From NCBI RefSeq assembly GCF_030733265.1, contig NZ_JASHJI010000004.1:62001-126000 (forward strand): a stretch of 64,000 nt of DNA. Direction: 5' to 3'. Made by a program: the position numbers and the translations under genes. Position 1 is the first letter of the stretch; the number at the start of each line of letters is the position of its first letter. The notes below the pieces were generated by a model, which was not told where the DNA came from, made no database searches, and worked only from the letters and a program-made list of their open reading frames with translations. The DNA comes from Roseibium sp. MMSF_3412. GTDB taxonomy: Bacteria; Pseudomonadota; Alphaproteobacteria; Rhizobiales; Stappiaceae. Of this stretch, positions 18,133 through 27,800 are shown piece by piece.

Positions 18133-19041
18133 ATGCGGATTATCTCAAGCGACGAGATTGACGCCTGCCTGGAAGACAGGGACGTCATAGAGACACTACG
18201 CCGTGCCTTCCGGTCCAACACGATCGCGCCCACCGTCGCCGAACAGGACATAGAACGCCTCGACCAGGCGACAGGCCAACTCAGTTTTCAGCCTGCCTGG
18301 ACGAATTTTGCGGAGCAACGAGACGTCACGCGCGGCTATGTCGGCTGCAGTCTTTCCCTTGCGCTGCCGGAACAAAAGACGAGTTCCTCAAGCCTTTACA
18401 TTCTGTTTTCCGGCACCGGCGCGCAACCGATCGCCCTCATTGACGGCATGCGGCTGAGCACATGGCGAACCGCCGCCCTGCATGCGCTGGCCGCGTCCTA
18501 TCTTTCGCGCGAGGACACGGCACGGCTTCTCGTGATCGGTGACAACCCGCTGCTGCCGCGCGTTCTGTCTGCTTTCGCCACGACACGGAACCTGACATCG
18601 ATCCTGTTTGCCGGAACCTCGGCGGAGACACGCAGGAAAGCGGCGAACCAGCCGTCACTTGCAAAGGTCAGCCTGGGAGAGACAACCGAGCTTCATGCGG
18701 CCCAGGAGGGCGCGGACATGATCTGCATCGCCGGCCCGGACAGCGACAGCGGGACGTTCCACGCACTCACCTATCTCGATCCGCCCGTCGGCTGCCATGT
18801 CGACGTCCTGGATACGAGCGCAACGGTTCCGTCCGCATTCCTGGAGGAAGCGCGCCTGTTTTCCTCCGACATGTCGGCACCTCCAAACCCGGATCTGGAG
18901 TGGGCTGCAGACCTGTTCGAACTTGCAAAGGGCAGCAAGGCGGGACGGCGTTACTACGGCCAGAGAACCCTCTTTCTGCCGAGCGCAAAAACCGGTCTTG
19001 AGGACTACGCACTAGCAGCACACGTTTTTTTGAGATCCTGA
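18133..19041 (+). CDS. Ornithine cyclodeaminase/mu-crystallin family protein
   Basis: A 302-residue NAD(P)-dependent enzyme candidate. The N-terminal 'MRIISSDEIDACL', the dimerisation region, 'MRLSTWRTAALHALAASYLSREDTARLLVIG' (the family's R-T-A-A...LA...L-x-x-x-G pattern before the Rossmann fold) and 'VDVLDTSATVPSAF' support the family. Members include ornithine cyclodeaminase, alanine dehydrogenase and imine reductases, so the reaction is uncertain. The usual GxGxQ dinucleotide motif appears as GDNPLLPR, which is degenerate, so cofactor binding may be altered. It lies 15 bases after lapA, likely in the same operon. Confidence 0.72.
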   Translation: MRIISSDEIDACLEDRDVIETLRRAFRSNTIAPTVAEQDIERLDQATGQLSFQPAWTNFAEQRDVTRGYVGCSLSLALPEQKTSSSSLYILFSGTGAQPIALIDGMRLSTWRTAALHALAASYLSREDTARLLVIGDNPLLPRVLSAFATTRNLTSILFAGTSAETRRKAANQPSLAKVSLGETTELHAAQEGADMICIAGPDSDSGTFHALTYLDPPVGCHVDVLDTSATVPSAFLEEARLFSSDMSAPPNPDLEWAADLFELAKGSKAGRRYYGQRTLFLPSAKTGLEDYALAAHVFLRS

Positions 19042-19177
19042 GATCTGGAACTTGCCCCGCGAGACACCACATTACTACGCAGCAGAGGGGAGAGTTTCGA
19101 AGCGTTTTTCAGCTGATTTGCCGGATAAGGCAGAGCGTCCAACGCTTCCCCATAGCGTTTTGCAAAGGAGCAGAACA

Positions 19178-19270
19178 ATGCTGACGACACTTGCCTATTC
19201 GGCAAGCCTACCAGCAATATCGATTGGCCTGATTTTTTATGTCTCAGCCACGTCGGGGCTTGTCTTCTAG
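19178..19270 (+). CDS. Possible 30-residue single-span membrane peptide
   Basis: A short frame encodes MLTTLAYSASLPAISIGLIFYVSATSGLVF, listed here in pieces: a polar start MLTTLAYSAS, a hydrophobic span (residues 11-22) and a short C-terminus. The start has an excellent ribosome-binding site, AAAGGAG at 19164-19170, seven bases before ATG, and the stop is followed nine bases later by a strong terminator. These two signals suggest a real small gene or a small RNA with a coding part. No family is recognised. It is in the gap between the cyclodeaminase-like gene and the TRIC gene. Confidence 0.5.
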   Translation: MLTTLAYSASLPAISIGLIFYVSATSGLVF

Positions 19271-19279
19271 GAGAAACAA

Positions 19280-19315
19280 AAAGCCGGTTCCTCAGGAACC
19301 GGCTTTGTTTTTTTA
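19280..19315 (+). terminator. Strong Rho-independent terminator
   Basis: A 12-base-pair stem, AAAGCCGGTTCC with GGAACCGGCTTT, around a 3-base loop, followed by G and seven T residues. It ends the small frame at 19178-19270 and perhaps the sppA operon. The roughly 200 bases from here to 19514 show nothing further that I recognise. Confidence 0.92.
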
Positions 19316-19514
19316 AGCAGGTTCAAGACAACAGACATTTCCCGACAAATCCGGATCATCCGAGCGAGGCTTCATTGGCGCCGGCGACACGGCGCATCCG
19401 CCGTGGTGCTTCCTGCCGCGAAGGTGACGCTACCGCGCCAGGAGGCAAAAGAGCCCGGTCCACCATCCTGCCTGACACCCGAATGGGGTCCGCAGCGCGT
19501 AAACCGAAGCGCAT

Positions 19515-20123
19515 TCAGGAACGCGGCCGCCCATAACCCGGCAGGGTCCAGCCTCTCTGGATGGCGCCACCGCGCAGCAGCAGCGCGGTAAGTGCTGCAA
19601 ACCCGGCCGCAGCAAGCTGCGGAACCGCGAGCATGGTGAGCAGCACATAGCTTCCCGCGCCGGCAAAAGCGGCGCTGACATAAATCTCCGGCTTGACGAT
19701 TGAAGACGCTTCGCCCGCGATCGTGTCGCGGATGACACCGCCGAAGGTCGCCGTGGCGACGCCCATCAGGACGGCGACCAGCACCGTGTCCCCAACGGAC
19801 ATGGCCTTTGCCGCCCCCATCACCGAATAGGCCGATATGCCGACGGCATCGGCCCATCTGAGCGGTTTGTTCAACCGCTCGATCAGGCGGGCGAAGAACC
19901 AGACGGCAATACTGACGAAGAGACATACGAGCAGGTAGGCCTCGTTCTCAACCCAGAAGACCGGCACCCCCAGCATCAGGTCGCGCAGCGTGCCGCCGCC
20001 GATCCCGGTCACGGTCGCGAAGAAGAGCAGCGCTATGAAGTCGAGCTGTTTGCGGGAGGCAACAATGCCGCCCGTGACCGCGAACACGGCGACGCCCAGG
20101 TAGTCGAGCAGTTGAAGCAGCAT
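19515..20123 (-). CDS. TRIC/UPF0126-type membrane protein (putative cation channel)
   Basis: A 202-residue inner-membrane protein with about seven hydrophobic segments. Two glycine-rich repeats, 'TGIGGGTLRDLMLG' and 'ATFGGVIRDTIAGE', one in each half, are the signature of the YadS/UPF0126 family, which resembles eukaryotic TRIC potassium-selective channels. The start at 20123 is fixed by GGAGG five bases upstream; an earlier in-frame start has no such site and would add a non-membrane tail. It follows grpE after a terminator on the same strand. Confidence 0.85.
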   Translation of the reverse strand: MLLQLLDYLGVAVFAVTGGIVASRKQLDFIALLFFATVTGIGGGTLRDLMLGVPVFWVENEAYLLVCLFVSIAVWFFARLIERLNKPLRWADAVGISAYSVMGAAKAMSVGDTVLVAVLMGVATATFGGVIRDTIAGEASSIVKPEIYVSAAFAGAGSYVLLTMLAVPQLAAAGFAALTALLLRGGAIQRGWTLPGYGRPRS

Positions 20124-20135
20124 TGCAGCCTCCAA

Positions 20136-20172
20136 CAAAAAGCCGCTCCGGAAGCCTTCGGGAGCGGCTTTC
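20136..20172 (-). terminator. Terminator after grpE
   Basis: AAAGCCGCTCC and GGAGCGGCTTT flank a 10-11 base centre that can pair further (GAA with TTC). Read on the minus strand, the stem is followed by five T residues. Confidence 0.8.
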
Positions 20173-20198
20173 AACAAAAGAGTTCAAAGGGTTTCGCG

Positions 20199-20831
20199 TC
20201 AAGCGTTCTTGTCGACCGTCTGACCCGCCTCACCGTTGGCGGTCGCCTGAGGAGCCTCCTTCGGGCCACCTTTTGAAACGCCAACCATGGCCGGACGCAG
20301 CACGCGCTCGCCAATGACATAGCCCGCCTGAACGACCTGAACGACAGTGTTGTTCGGCACCTCGGTGTTCGGCACCTCGAACATTGCCTGATGGAAGTTC
20401 GGATCGAATTTCTGGCCTTCCGGCTCCAGCTTGCGAACGCCGTTCTTCTCGAGCTGATTGAGCAGGTCGCGCTCGATCATTTCAACGCCGTCGACAAGCG
20501 CCGCCACGCCCGCATCGGCGTTCTTGCGGTCTTCCTCCGGCAGGGCTTCCAGTGCCCGGCGCAAGTTGTCGGAAACCGTCAGCATGTCGCGTGCAAATCC
20601 GGAGACGGCATATTGGCGCGCGTCCTTGATTTCCTTTTCGGTGCGGCGGCGCAAATTTTCCATTTCCGCCATCGTGCGCAGAGCCCGGTCCTTGAGCTCC
20701 GCGTTTTCGGTTGTCAGCACCTCGACAGGATCGACCGCAGCCTCGGGAGCATCCGCCTGCGCTGCAGCGGCTTCTGCTTCCTGTGCCGGATCCGTCGGCT
20801 GTTCTTCCGGGTTTTTGTTCTCGTCACTCAT
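20199..20831 (-). CDS. grpE: GrpE, nucleotide exchange factor of DnaK
   Basis: A 210-residue co-chaperone that releases ADP from DnaK. After an acidic, Ala/Glu-rich N-terminus (residues 1-45), a long helix follows ('[39 protein letters not shown]'), then the C-terminal beta wing with '[47 protein letters not shown]', a textbook GrpE ending. ATG at 20831 fits the family; earlier in-frame codons give an unrelated tail. The upstream hrcA found beside grpE in many alphaproteobacteria is absent; trxA precedes instead. Confidence 0.96.
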   Translation of the reverse strand: MSDENKNPEEQPTDPAQEAEAAAAQADAPEAAVDPVEVLTTENAELKDRALRTMAEMENLRRRTEKEIKDARQYAVSGFARDMLTVSDNLRRALEALPEEDRKNADAGVAALVDGVEMIERDLLNQLEKNGVRKLEPEGQKFDPNFHQAMFEVPNTEVPNNTVVQVVQAGYVIGERVLRPAMVGVSKGGPKEAPQATANGEAGQTVDKNA

Positions 20832-20974
20832 AGATGTTCCGTTCGGCTCAATCTGATTGCGGATGCTTATAAGACCGGTCGCGGAGAATTCAAAGCAAAT
20901 CGGCGGACAAGCCATCGCTTATCCGCCGGATGCGTCCTCATGATCCGCAGCCGGGCAGCCGCCTGAAGATGGGG

Positions 20975-21295
20975 TCAGATGGCGCTCTTGATCCAGTCGG
21001 CGAGCTTGCCTTTCGGTGCTGCACCCACCTGGGTTGCCATCGGCTCTCCATCCTTGAACAGGATCAGCATCGGAATTGACCGGACGCCGTATTTCATGGC
21101 CATGTCCTGGTTCTCGTCGATGTTGAGCTTGGTGATCTTCACCGCACCGTCCATCTCGTCGGAGATTTCCTCAAGAGCGGGTGCAATCATTTTACACGGA
21201 CCGCACCATTCGGCCCAGAAGTCGACGACGACAGGGCCATCGGATTTCAGAACTTCGGCTTCGAAGGAAGCATCGGTAACTTGGGTGGTTGCCAT
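20975..21295 (-). CDS. trxA: Thioredoxin
   Basis: A 106-residue cytoplasmic thiol-disulfide reductant. The active site WCGPC is at residues 30-34 (Cys31, Cys34), the buried Asp is in VVVDFWAEW, and the cis-proline is in '[14 protein letters not shown]'. Length and sequence fit housekeeping TrxA. It lies 85 bases downstream of addA on the same strand, an order typical for this group. Confidence 0.97.
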   Translation of the reverse strand: MATTQVTDASFEAEVLKSDGPVVVDFWAEWCGPCKMIAPALEEISDEMDGAVKITKLNIDENQDMAMKYGVRSIPMLILFKDGEPMATQVGAAPKGKLADWIKSAI

Positions 21296-21380
21296 ATCAA
21301 GATCTCGTGGTTCGATGTGTCACGCCTACCCGATGCAAGCGTGTCTGTTGGCCCGAACGTAGGTACCGTCAGGCCGGTCG

Positions 21381-24300
21381 TCAAGCCGAAGTGCCATCCG
21401 GTTTGAGCGAGGCAAGCGTGCGATCGAGAATCTCGGAGGGAATTTCCATCAATGATGGTGTCGACGTCCAAAGGAGGCAGGCAGAAACATCGCGGTCCGG
21501 ATAGATCTGGCGCAGCAATTCCCTGTAAACGCTGAGCTGCGCCCGGTATTCAAGCGGAACGGCGTCCACGGTTTCAGGCGGATTGAAATTGGTCTTGTAA
21601 TCCACAATCACAACCCGGTTATCCTCAACAAGCAACCAGTCGATCTGTCCGGACACATCCACTTCCGTTCCATCGCTGGCGCGAATCGAACCCACCACAG
21701 GTACTTCCGCCTGCGTGGCCCCCCTGAACAACGGTGCGAAGTCATCAGATTGCAGGATCGCTCCAACCTCATCCAGAAGCCGTCCGGCATAACCGGTGAA
21801 TTCGGGTTTCAACTCCTGTTGCAGAAACCTTTCCGCCGATGCCAGGCGCTCTTCCTCTGGTATCGCGGGCAGGAGTTCCAGCAACCGGTGTACCAGGCGA
21901 CCCCGCTCCAACGGCCAGGATGCGGGCCGGGTATTGCCCAAGAGCCTTGCAGGTGCGGGAACCGGCTCGATCCCGTCCTTGACCTCCAGATCCTCGAAGG
22001 CTTTTGAAGGCTGCAACCGTTTCTTCTTTGGAAGGGGCACAACCGGCGTCAGCAGCCAGTCCGGCAGGTCCGCCGGCCTCGCTCCATCCTGCGGCTGAGA
22101 TGGTTTCGCTGCATGTGACGATGCTTCTTCCCCCGCATCCCGCATCTGCCAGCGCCAGCCGACAACATCGCCGTTTTTGTCCCTCAGCTCCTTTGCGCCA
22201 GGCTTCAGCGCCCGCTCCACGAGTGCATACCAGCACTCCTCATGCTGTCCGCGCTTTGGTTCCCAGCCGCACACGATCAGGCGATCTTCCGCACGTGTCA
22301 GCGCCACGTACAAAAGCCGTCTGTATTCTTCAGCCTGCGCGGCCCGCAATTCTTCAACGGCGGCATCGTGCCAGGGCGTCCGGTCGACCTTGGGAGGCAA
22401 CCACACGAGTGCCGGTGGAAGCAGATCATTGTCCAGTCGCCTGTGCGGCAGAAAGGCCGGGTCATGAATGGCGCTAACGGGTGCTGCGCCCGGATCGACA
22501 AGCACCACGATCCGCGCCTCCAGTCCCTTGGACCCGTGAACGGTCATGATCCGGACCATGCCCTTGGTGTTGGTGAGTTCCCGCTTGATTTCCGTCGGTG
22601 CGGCGGCCAGCCAGGCCAGAAACCCTTCCAGCCCGGGTGTTCCGGCCTGTTCGTAAGCGGTGGTCAGCGCCAGAAACTCGTCCAGAACGTCATCTACCTC
22701 AACACCGAGACGCGCCCGGAAAGCCTTGCGTCCGCCATCCGGGCCAAGAAGCCGTGCAAAGAACTCGTAAGGCGGAACGAAGTCGGCCCGTGCGCGCCAG
22801 TCTTCCAGACGGGCGCGGACCGACTGCCACTTCTCCTCGGTTTCCGAGCGTTTCACCAGCATTTGCCAGAGTGTGCCCGGCCGTGCCTTTTCGTCCGTTT
22901 CGCGTGCGATCTCGACAAGATCGCCGTCCGAGAGCCCGAATATCGGGCTCTTCAGAACGGCCGCGAGCGACAGATCGTCTTCGGGCAGCAGCATGAAACG
23001 ACCGAGTGCGGTCAGGTCCTGAACGGCAATGTGCTCGGTCAGAACAAGCCGGTCGCTACCTGCCGTCGGAATATCGAGCGCCTTGAGTTCCCGGTTGAGC
23101 GCATCCACAAAGGGACCGCGCTTGCGGACCAGGATCATGACGTCACCCGGATCGGCCTGACCGCTGCGGACCCACGCGGAGATCCCGGCAGCGACCTTGC
23201 GGGCAACCTTGAGCATGGGGCTGCCCGACCCGATGTGATCGATCGGCAAACGCCAGTCTTCCGGTTCTTCCGTTTCCGCGTCAGTTTCGAGGGGCCACAG
23301 ATCAACAATGCCGGGATCGCGCCGGATCGCTTCATGTACCGGCGCGCTCACGTCCTGAGACAGGCCGCGATGAGCGCTTTCGTCCTGAAAGACCTTGTCG
23401 ACCGCTCCCAGAACGTCCGGAGTGGAGCGGAAGGAAAGCTGAAGGTTGACGGAGTGGAACTCCTGTTCCGCGGCTTCCGCCCTGCTTGAAAAGGCCCGGC
23501 GCATCGCATCGAAATAGGCCGGCACCGCGCCCTGAAAGGAATAGATCGACTGCTTCTCGTCGCCGACGGCAAAAAGCGTCCGGGTGCGTTCGTGCGCCCC
23601 GGTTCCGGCAAAGAATTCCGAAGCAAGCGACGTCACGACGTCCCATTGGCGCGGGCTTGTGTCCTGGGCTTCGTCGACGAGAATATGATCAAGTCCCTGA
23701 TCCAGCTTGTATTGGACCCAAAGCGCGGCATCGGACTTTTGCAGCAAGGTCGCGGACTTCACGACAAGGTCTTCGAAGTCCAGAAATCCACGCCCGGTCT
23801 TGGCGCGCTCATAGCAGGAGATAACCGCTTCGGCGAGGCGCAACAGCGAGGCCGTTCCCTGATAGGTCACGATTTTCCGCCGCGCGTCCAGTTCCGCCAG
23901 CAACCTGACCTGCTCGGCCAGCAGAGCATCGGCCATGTCGGGGAAGTCCGACGCGAGTTTCTTGGTCGCCAGGGACTTTCGCGGGTCCAGTTTCGAGGTC
24001 AGGAAGATCGATTGCCATGCCTCCCGGAAGAGGACCGGGTCTTTCAGCCGCCTTGCACTGACAAGGTCTTCGCCCCGTTTCTGGTCCGTCTTGCCGCCGG
24101 TCATCAGCGCTTCGCGGAAACTCAGGCACATGTTCAGATCCAGCGGGCACGTTTCCATGAACCGCGTATCGAAATCAGAAAGCCGGTCCGACGGCGACAC
24201 ATCCAGCAACCCGGCGAGCTCCGCGAGCGCGGCTTCAAAGCCACCGGCGTCAAAGGTCCAGCGGCGGAATGAATCGCGGTCGCGGATCACCTCTTCCAGC

Positions 24301-24890
24301 GCCTTTTGGACACCGCCGTCACTCATGAGATCGATCACCGACGCGAGCGCCTGGCCGAGAGGGCTTTCCGGTTCCAATTCAGCCGTGTGCAGCACACCGC
24401 CGAGCGCTTCGGCCATCAACTCGGCGGCGACGCGGTCGTCAAGCACGGAGAAGTGCCCGGCCACGTTGGCCTCGAGCGGAAACTGGTGCAGCAGGGCCTC
24501 GCAAAAGCCGTGAATGGTCTGGATCTTGAGACCGCCCGGCGTCTCGAGGGCTCGTGCGAATTGCCGTCTTGCCATGGCAAGCCTGGAGGCCTCCGGCCTG
24601 CGGCCCTCAATCGCCTGCAGCTCGGCCGCCAGAGCGTCATCGGACATCGTCACCCAGTCGCCCAGGATCCTGAAGACACGGGTCGCCATTTCCGCAGCAG
24701 CTGCCTTGGTGAAGGTCAGCGCCAGAATGCGGCCAGGGTCGGTGCCGTCCAACAGCAACCGGACCACGCGGCGCGACAGGACGAATGTCTTGCCGGAGCC
24801 GGCATTGGCGCTCACCCAGGCGGATGCACGCGGCCGGGACGCCAGGTCCTGGCGCTGCCGCGTCAGCTCCGGGATCTGGAAACCGCTCAT
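21381..24890 (-). CDS. addA: Double-strand break repair helicase-nuclease AddA
   Basis: The UvrD-like helicase and nuclease subunit of AddAB, which resects double-strand ends for RecA. The 1169-residue protein has the Walker A motif ANAGSGKT (Lys34), 'GRFLDFEDLV', the DEAQDTSP Walker B (near residue 410), 'SFRSTPDVLGAVD', 'VRIMTVHGSKGLEARIVVLVD' and 'YVALTRAEDRLIVCG' helicase motifs in order. The C-terminal RecB-type nuclease is recognised by 'RGRLVHRLLELLP' and the catalytic 'VVIVDYKTN'. The start overlaps the addB stop by ATGA. It lies in an addB-addA-trxA order. Confidence 0.96.
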   Translation of the reverse strand: MSGFQIPELTRQRQDLASRPRASAWVSANAGSGKTFVLSRRVVRLLLDGTDPGRILALTFTKAAAAEMATRVFRILGDWVTMSDDALAAELQAIEGRRPEASRLAMARRQFARALETPGGLKIQTIHGFCEALLHQFPLEANVAGHFSVLDDRVAAELMAEALGGVLHTAELEPESPLGQALASVIDLMSDGGVQKALEEVIRDRDSFRRWTFDAGGFEAALAELAGLLDVSPSDRLSDFDTRFMETCPLDLNMCLSFREALMTGGKTDQKRGEDLVSARRLKDPVLFREAWQSIFLTSKLDPRKSLATKKLASDFPDMADALLAEQVRLLAELDARRKIVTYQGTASLLRLAEAVISCYERAKTGRGFLDFEDLVVKSATLLQKSDAALWVQYKLDQGLDHILVDEAQDTSPRQWDVVTSLASEFFAGTGAHERTRTLFAVGDEKQSIYSFQGAVPAYFDAMRRAFSSRAEAAEQEFHSVNLQLSFRSTPDVLGAVDKVFQDESAHRGLSQDVSAPVHEAIRRDPGIVDLWPLETDAETEEPEDWRLPIDHIGSGSPMLKVARKVAAGISAWVRSGQADPGDVMILVRKRGPFVDALNRELKALDIPTAGSDRLVLTEHIAVQDLTALGRFMLLPEDDLSLAAVLKSPIFGLSDGDLVEIARETDEKARPGTLWQMLVKRSETEEKWQSVRARLEDWRARADFVPPYEFFARLLGPDGGRKAFRARLGVEVDDVLDEFLALTTAYEQAGTPGLEGFLAWLAAAPTEIKRELTNTKGMVRIMTVHGSKGLEARIVVLVDPGAAPVSAIHDPAFLPHRRLDNDLLPPALVWLPPKVDRTPWHDAAVEELRAAQAEEYRRLLYVALTRAEDRLIVCGWEPKRGQHEECWYALVERALKPGAKELRDKNGDVVGWRWQMRDAGEEASSHAAKPSQPQDGARPADLPDWLLTPVVPLPKKKRLQPSKAFEDLEVKDGIEPVPAPARLLGNTRPASWPLERGRLVHRLLELLPAIPEEERLASAERFLQQELKPEFTGYAGRLLDEVGAILQSDDFAPLFRGATQAEVPVVGSIRASDGTEVDVSGQIDWLLVEDNRVVIVDYKTNFNPPETVDAVPLEYRAQLSVYRELLRQIYPDRDVSACLLWTSTPSLMEIPSEILDRTLASLKPDGTSA

Positions 24891-27800
24891 TGCGTCTCCT
24901 CACCGCCGAGCGCCCATTCCTGCGCACGGGCAAGATGGTCGTAGTCGCCGTCCAGCGCGCGCCCGCGCATCACACGGGCACGGGAAAGATAGCCGGTTTC
25001 CGGATTGAAATAGTGGGCAATCAACTGCTCAAGACGGGTCCAGGCATCCTCGACCAGTTCCTCCAGTTCCCTCTCCCTGGGATTGCGCAAGATTTCGAGA
25101 ACAGGCTCATCGCCACCCTTGAGCTGGAGATAGAGCAATTCCGATATGGGCCGGTCGGAGGGCACGCCCTTGAAGCCGGCCCGGCGCACCATGGCGGCTT
25201 CAAGAGACAGCTGCGGCGACAGCAGCGCATCCACCTGTTTCTGCGAGGGCACCTGTCCGGTCTTGTAGTCGATAACCGAAAGCCCGCCAGACTTCAGAAT
25301 GTCTATCCTGTCCGCCCGCCCGCGCAGGCGGAACGCGAAGCCGGGGAGCCTGAGGTCGACACCGCCACCTATCTCCAGAAACCGGCCGTCGATCTCCTGC
25401 TCGCGCCGGTCTTCAAACGCGATGAAACCGGCCGCGATTTTCTGGAACCTCGGCCACCACATGGCGCGTATGGCCGGAAAGGCATCCAGCGGTTCGAACA
25501 GCTCTTCACCGATCTGCGTCAGCGCCGTCACTGCACGCTCGTCCATAGGCCCGGACCATGTTGACAGGAACCGGGCCAGGGCATCATGGATCAGGTTGCC
25601 CTTGTCCGCCGCCCCGGGCTCGCCGCCGATCGGATCGACCGGCTGAAGCTCCAGAACGTGCCGCGCGAAGATCGCGTAGGGATCGCGGATCAGCCGCTCG
25701 ATTTCCGTGATCGACAGCGACTGCGGCCGCGCTGCGAGCGGCGGTGCCGGACTTGGACGCGGCGCCGGTCTGACAGGCCCGGCCGGCTGGTCCACCAGGG
25801 CCGCCAGGCGTGAATAGACGCTGCCGCGCTGCTCCATTGCGCGGGTCACCTCCGGCCCGGCCAGCGTGGTCAGGCGTTGCAGCCACCTGGATGCGACTGT
25901 TGGCGCGCCATCCGTTCGTGCACTGCGCGAAAGCAGAACGCGTGCAGCACCCAACCCTTGTGTGAAATCATGCGCAGATGCGCCGAGCCGGCGCTCGGGC
26001 GGTTCGAGGCCGATGTCCCGCTTCATCGGACGGTTGAGCCAGGGGTCGTTGCGCGTCCTTTGCGGCCAGACGCCCTCGTTCAGTCCCCCCAGAACAACAA
26101 AATCGAAGTTTTGCAGGCGCGCTTCCATCGGGCCGAGGACCTGGATCCGCTGATCTCCAGGCAAACGCCGCCGGACGGCTTGTCCCGCCATGAAGGCGGG
26201 CAGAACGGATGGCCATTCCGACGGCGATATCGCCAGACCGCTTGCCCCGGCTTCCAGAAAGCCGTTCAGGAACTGCGCGAGCGCTTCACCGGCTTCACCG
26301 GCATAGAGTTCGTCGAACGATCCGGTCTCGTCGCTTGCAAGAGCCTGGACGACGTCCACCTGCAAGCGCGCGAGTTGCGTGACGGGAACAGGCTCTGCAC
26401 TTTCCGCCAGACTTTCAAGCGGGGCGAGCGCCGTCGCCAGTCTTTCGACCAGATCGGCGATGACATCCCAGTCGCCTTCGTGAACCTTCTTCCAACGCGG
26501 AATGTGGGCGGTGTCCGCCACCTCCCGGCTCACCTCCACGGCAGCCCGCAGACCGCCGGTTCCGGCCCTTGCCCGCGGGCCGCGCAGCACACCGCGCTCC
26601 AGCGCGCGCGCAGCGGAGCGGATATCCTTGAAAGGCAAACCGAGGCGCGCAAGCGGATGTTTCAAAAGCGCCAGCAGATCGATCGGCTCGCAACCGTTCA
26701 GCGCCAGTTTCGCTGACAGCAGCAGCAGCACCGCAGGGGCCGTCTGATCGAGCGGGCGTCCCGCACTGTCGTCAACCTGGATGCTCCATCTTGTCAGTTC
26801 CGCAGCCACACGGCGGGTGAGCATCCTGTCAGGTGAAATGAGTGCTGCGCTTTCGCCCCGTTCAATGGCTTCGCGCAGGGAAATGGCAAGGCTCAGGGCT
26901 TCGTCCGCCTCGTTTCGCGCCGACAGGACCGAGACACCTTCAAGCGCAGCCGCCCGGGCTTCCACATCTGTCCCTTCCAGGTAGGCCGTCCACTGATCGG
27001 ACGTGTCGGCAGGCCGCAGCGCTTCGGAAACGAGTTTTTCCCGGAGCAATTGATCGGGACTGATCCGGTCCTTCAACGGGACAACATCCGGCCGAGTGGC
27101 CCCGAGCCTGTCCAGAAGCTGCCTGAAAGAGAATTGAGGATGCGAGGGCAGTGTCGCGGGTCCTTTTGGCGCGGCAACGCGGCCTGATCCGGATGGTCTC
27201 TCGTCCTGCTTAAGGAGTGACCAGGATCGATCATCGAGATGAGGGTCCAGACCGGGCAGAACGATGGCACCGCGCTCAAGCCCGGCAACAACCTTCAACA
27301 GTTCAGCCGTCGCCGGAACCGAGCCCGTGACGCCAGCCACAATCACGGGGGCGGCAGAGGTTTCACCGGCAAGCCGCATTGCCTCCCGCCGGATCAGTGC
27401 AGATCGGCGCGCCTTGGGGTCCATCTGCCCCCGCTCGCTCAGATGCGCCGGCCAGGCCTGCTGTACGATCTTGAGGAAATCCAGGGTGATTTGCCAGTAG
27501 CGGGCAAAGTCCTCCGGGACGAGAGACCCAAGCTGCGACCAATCCGCTTCTTCCGTTTCAATTTCGTCCATGAGCGCAAGAAGGTCCGCGGCGAGCCACG
27601 CAGCATCGGCTGTCGATGCCGGTACGCCAAGAGGTTCATCAAGCCGCAGGTTCAGGACTTCGCGCCGGAGCGCTCCTTTCCAGGCCATGACAAGCCGTGT
27701 CATCGTCAGGTGGCGCTCGGTAAGCGGGATTGCCGGAGGCAGCGGAGCCAGATCCGCCGATGCGCCGAGGCTCAACACGTCTTCGTCTGCGTCGCCGACA

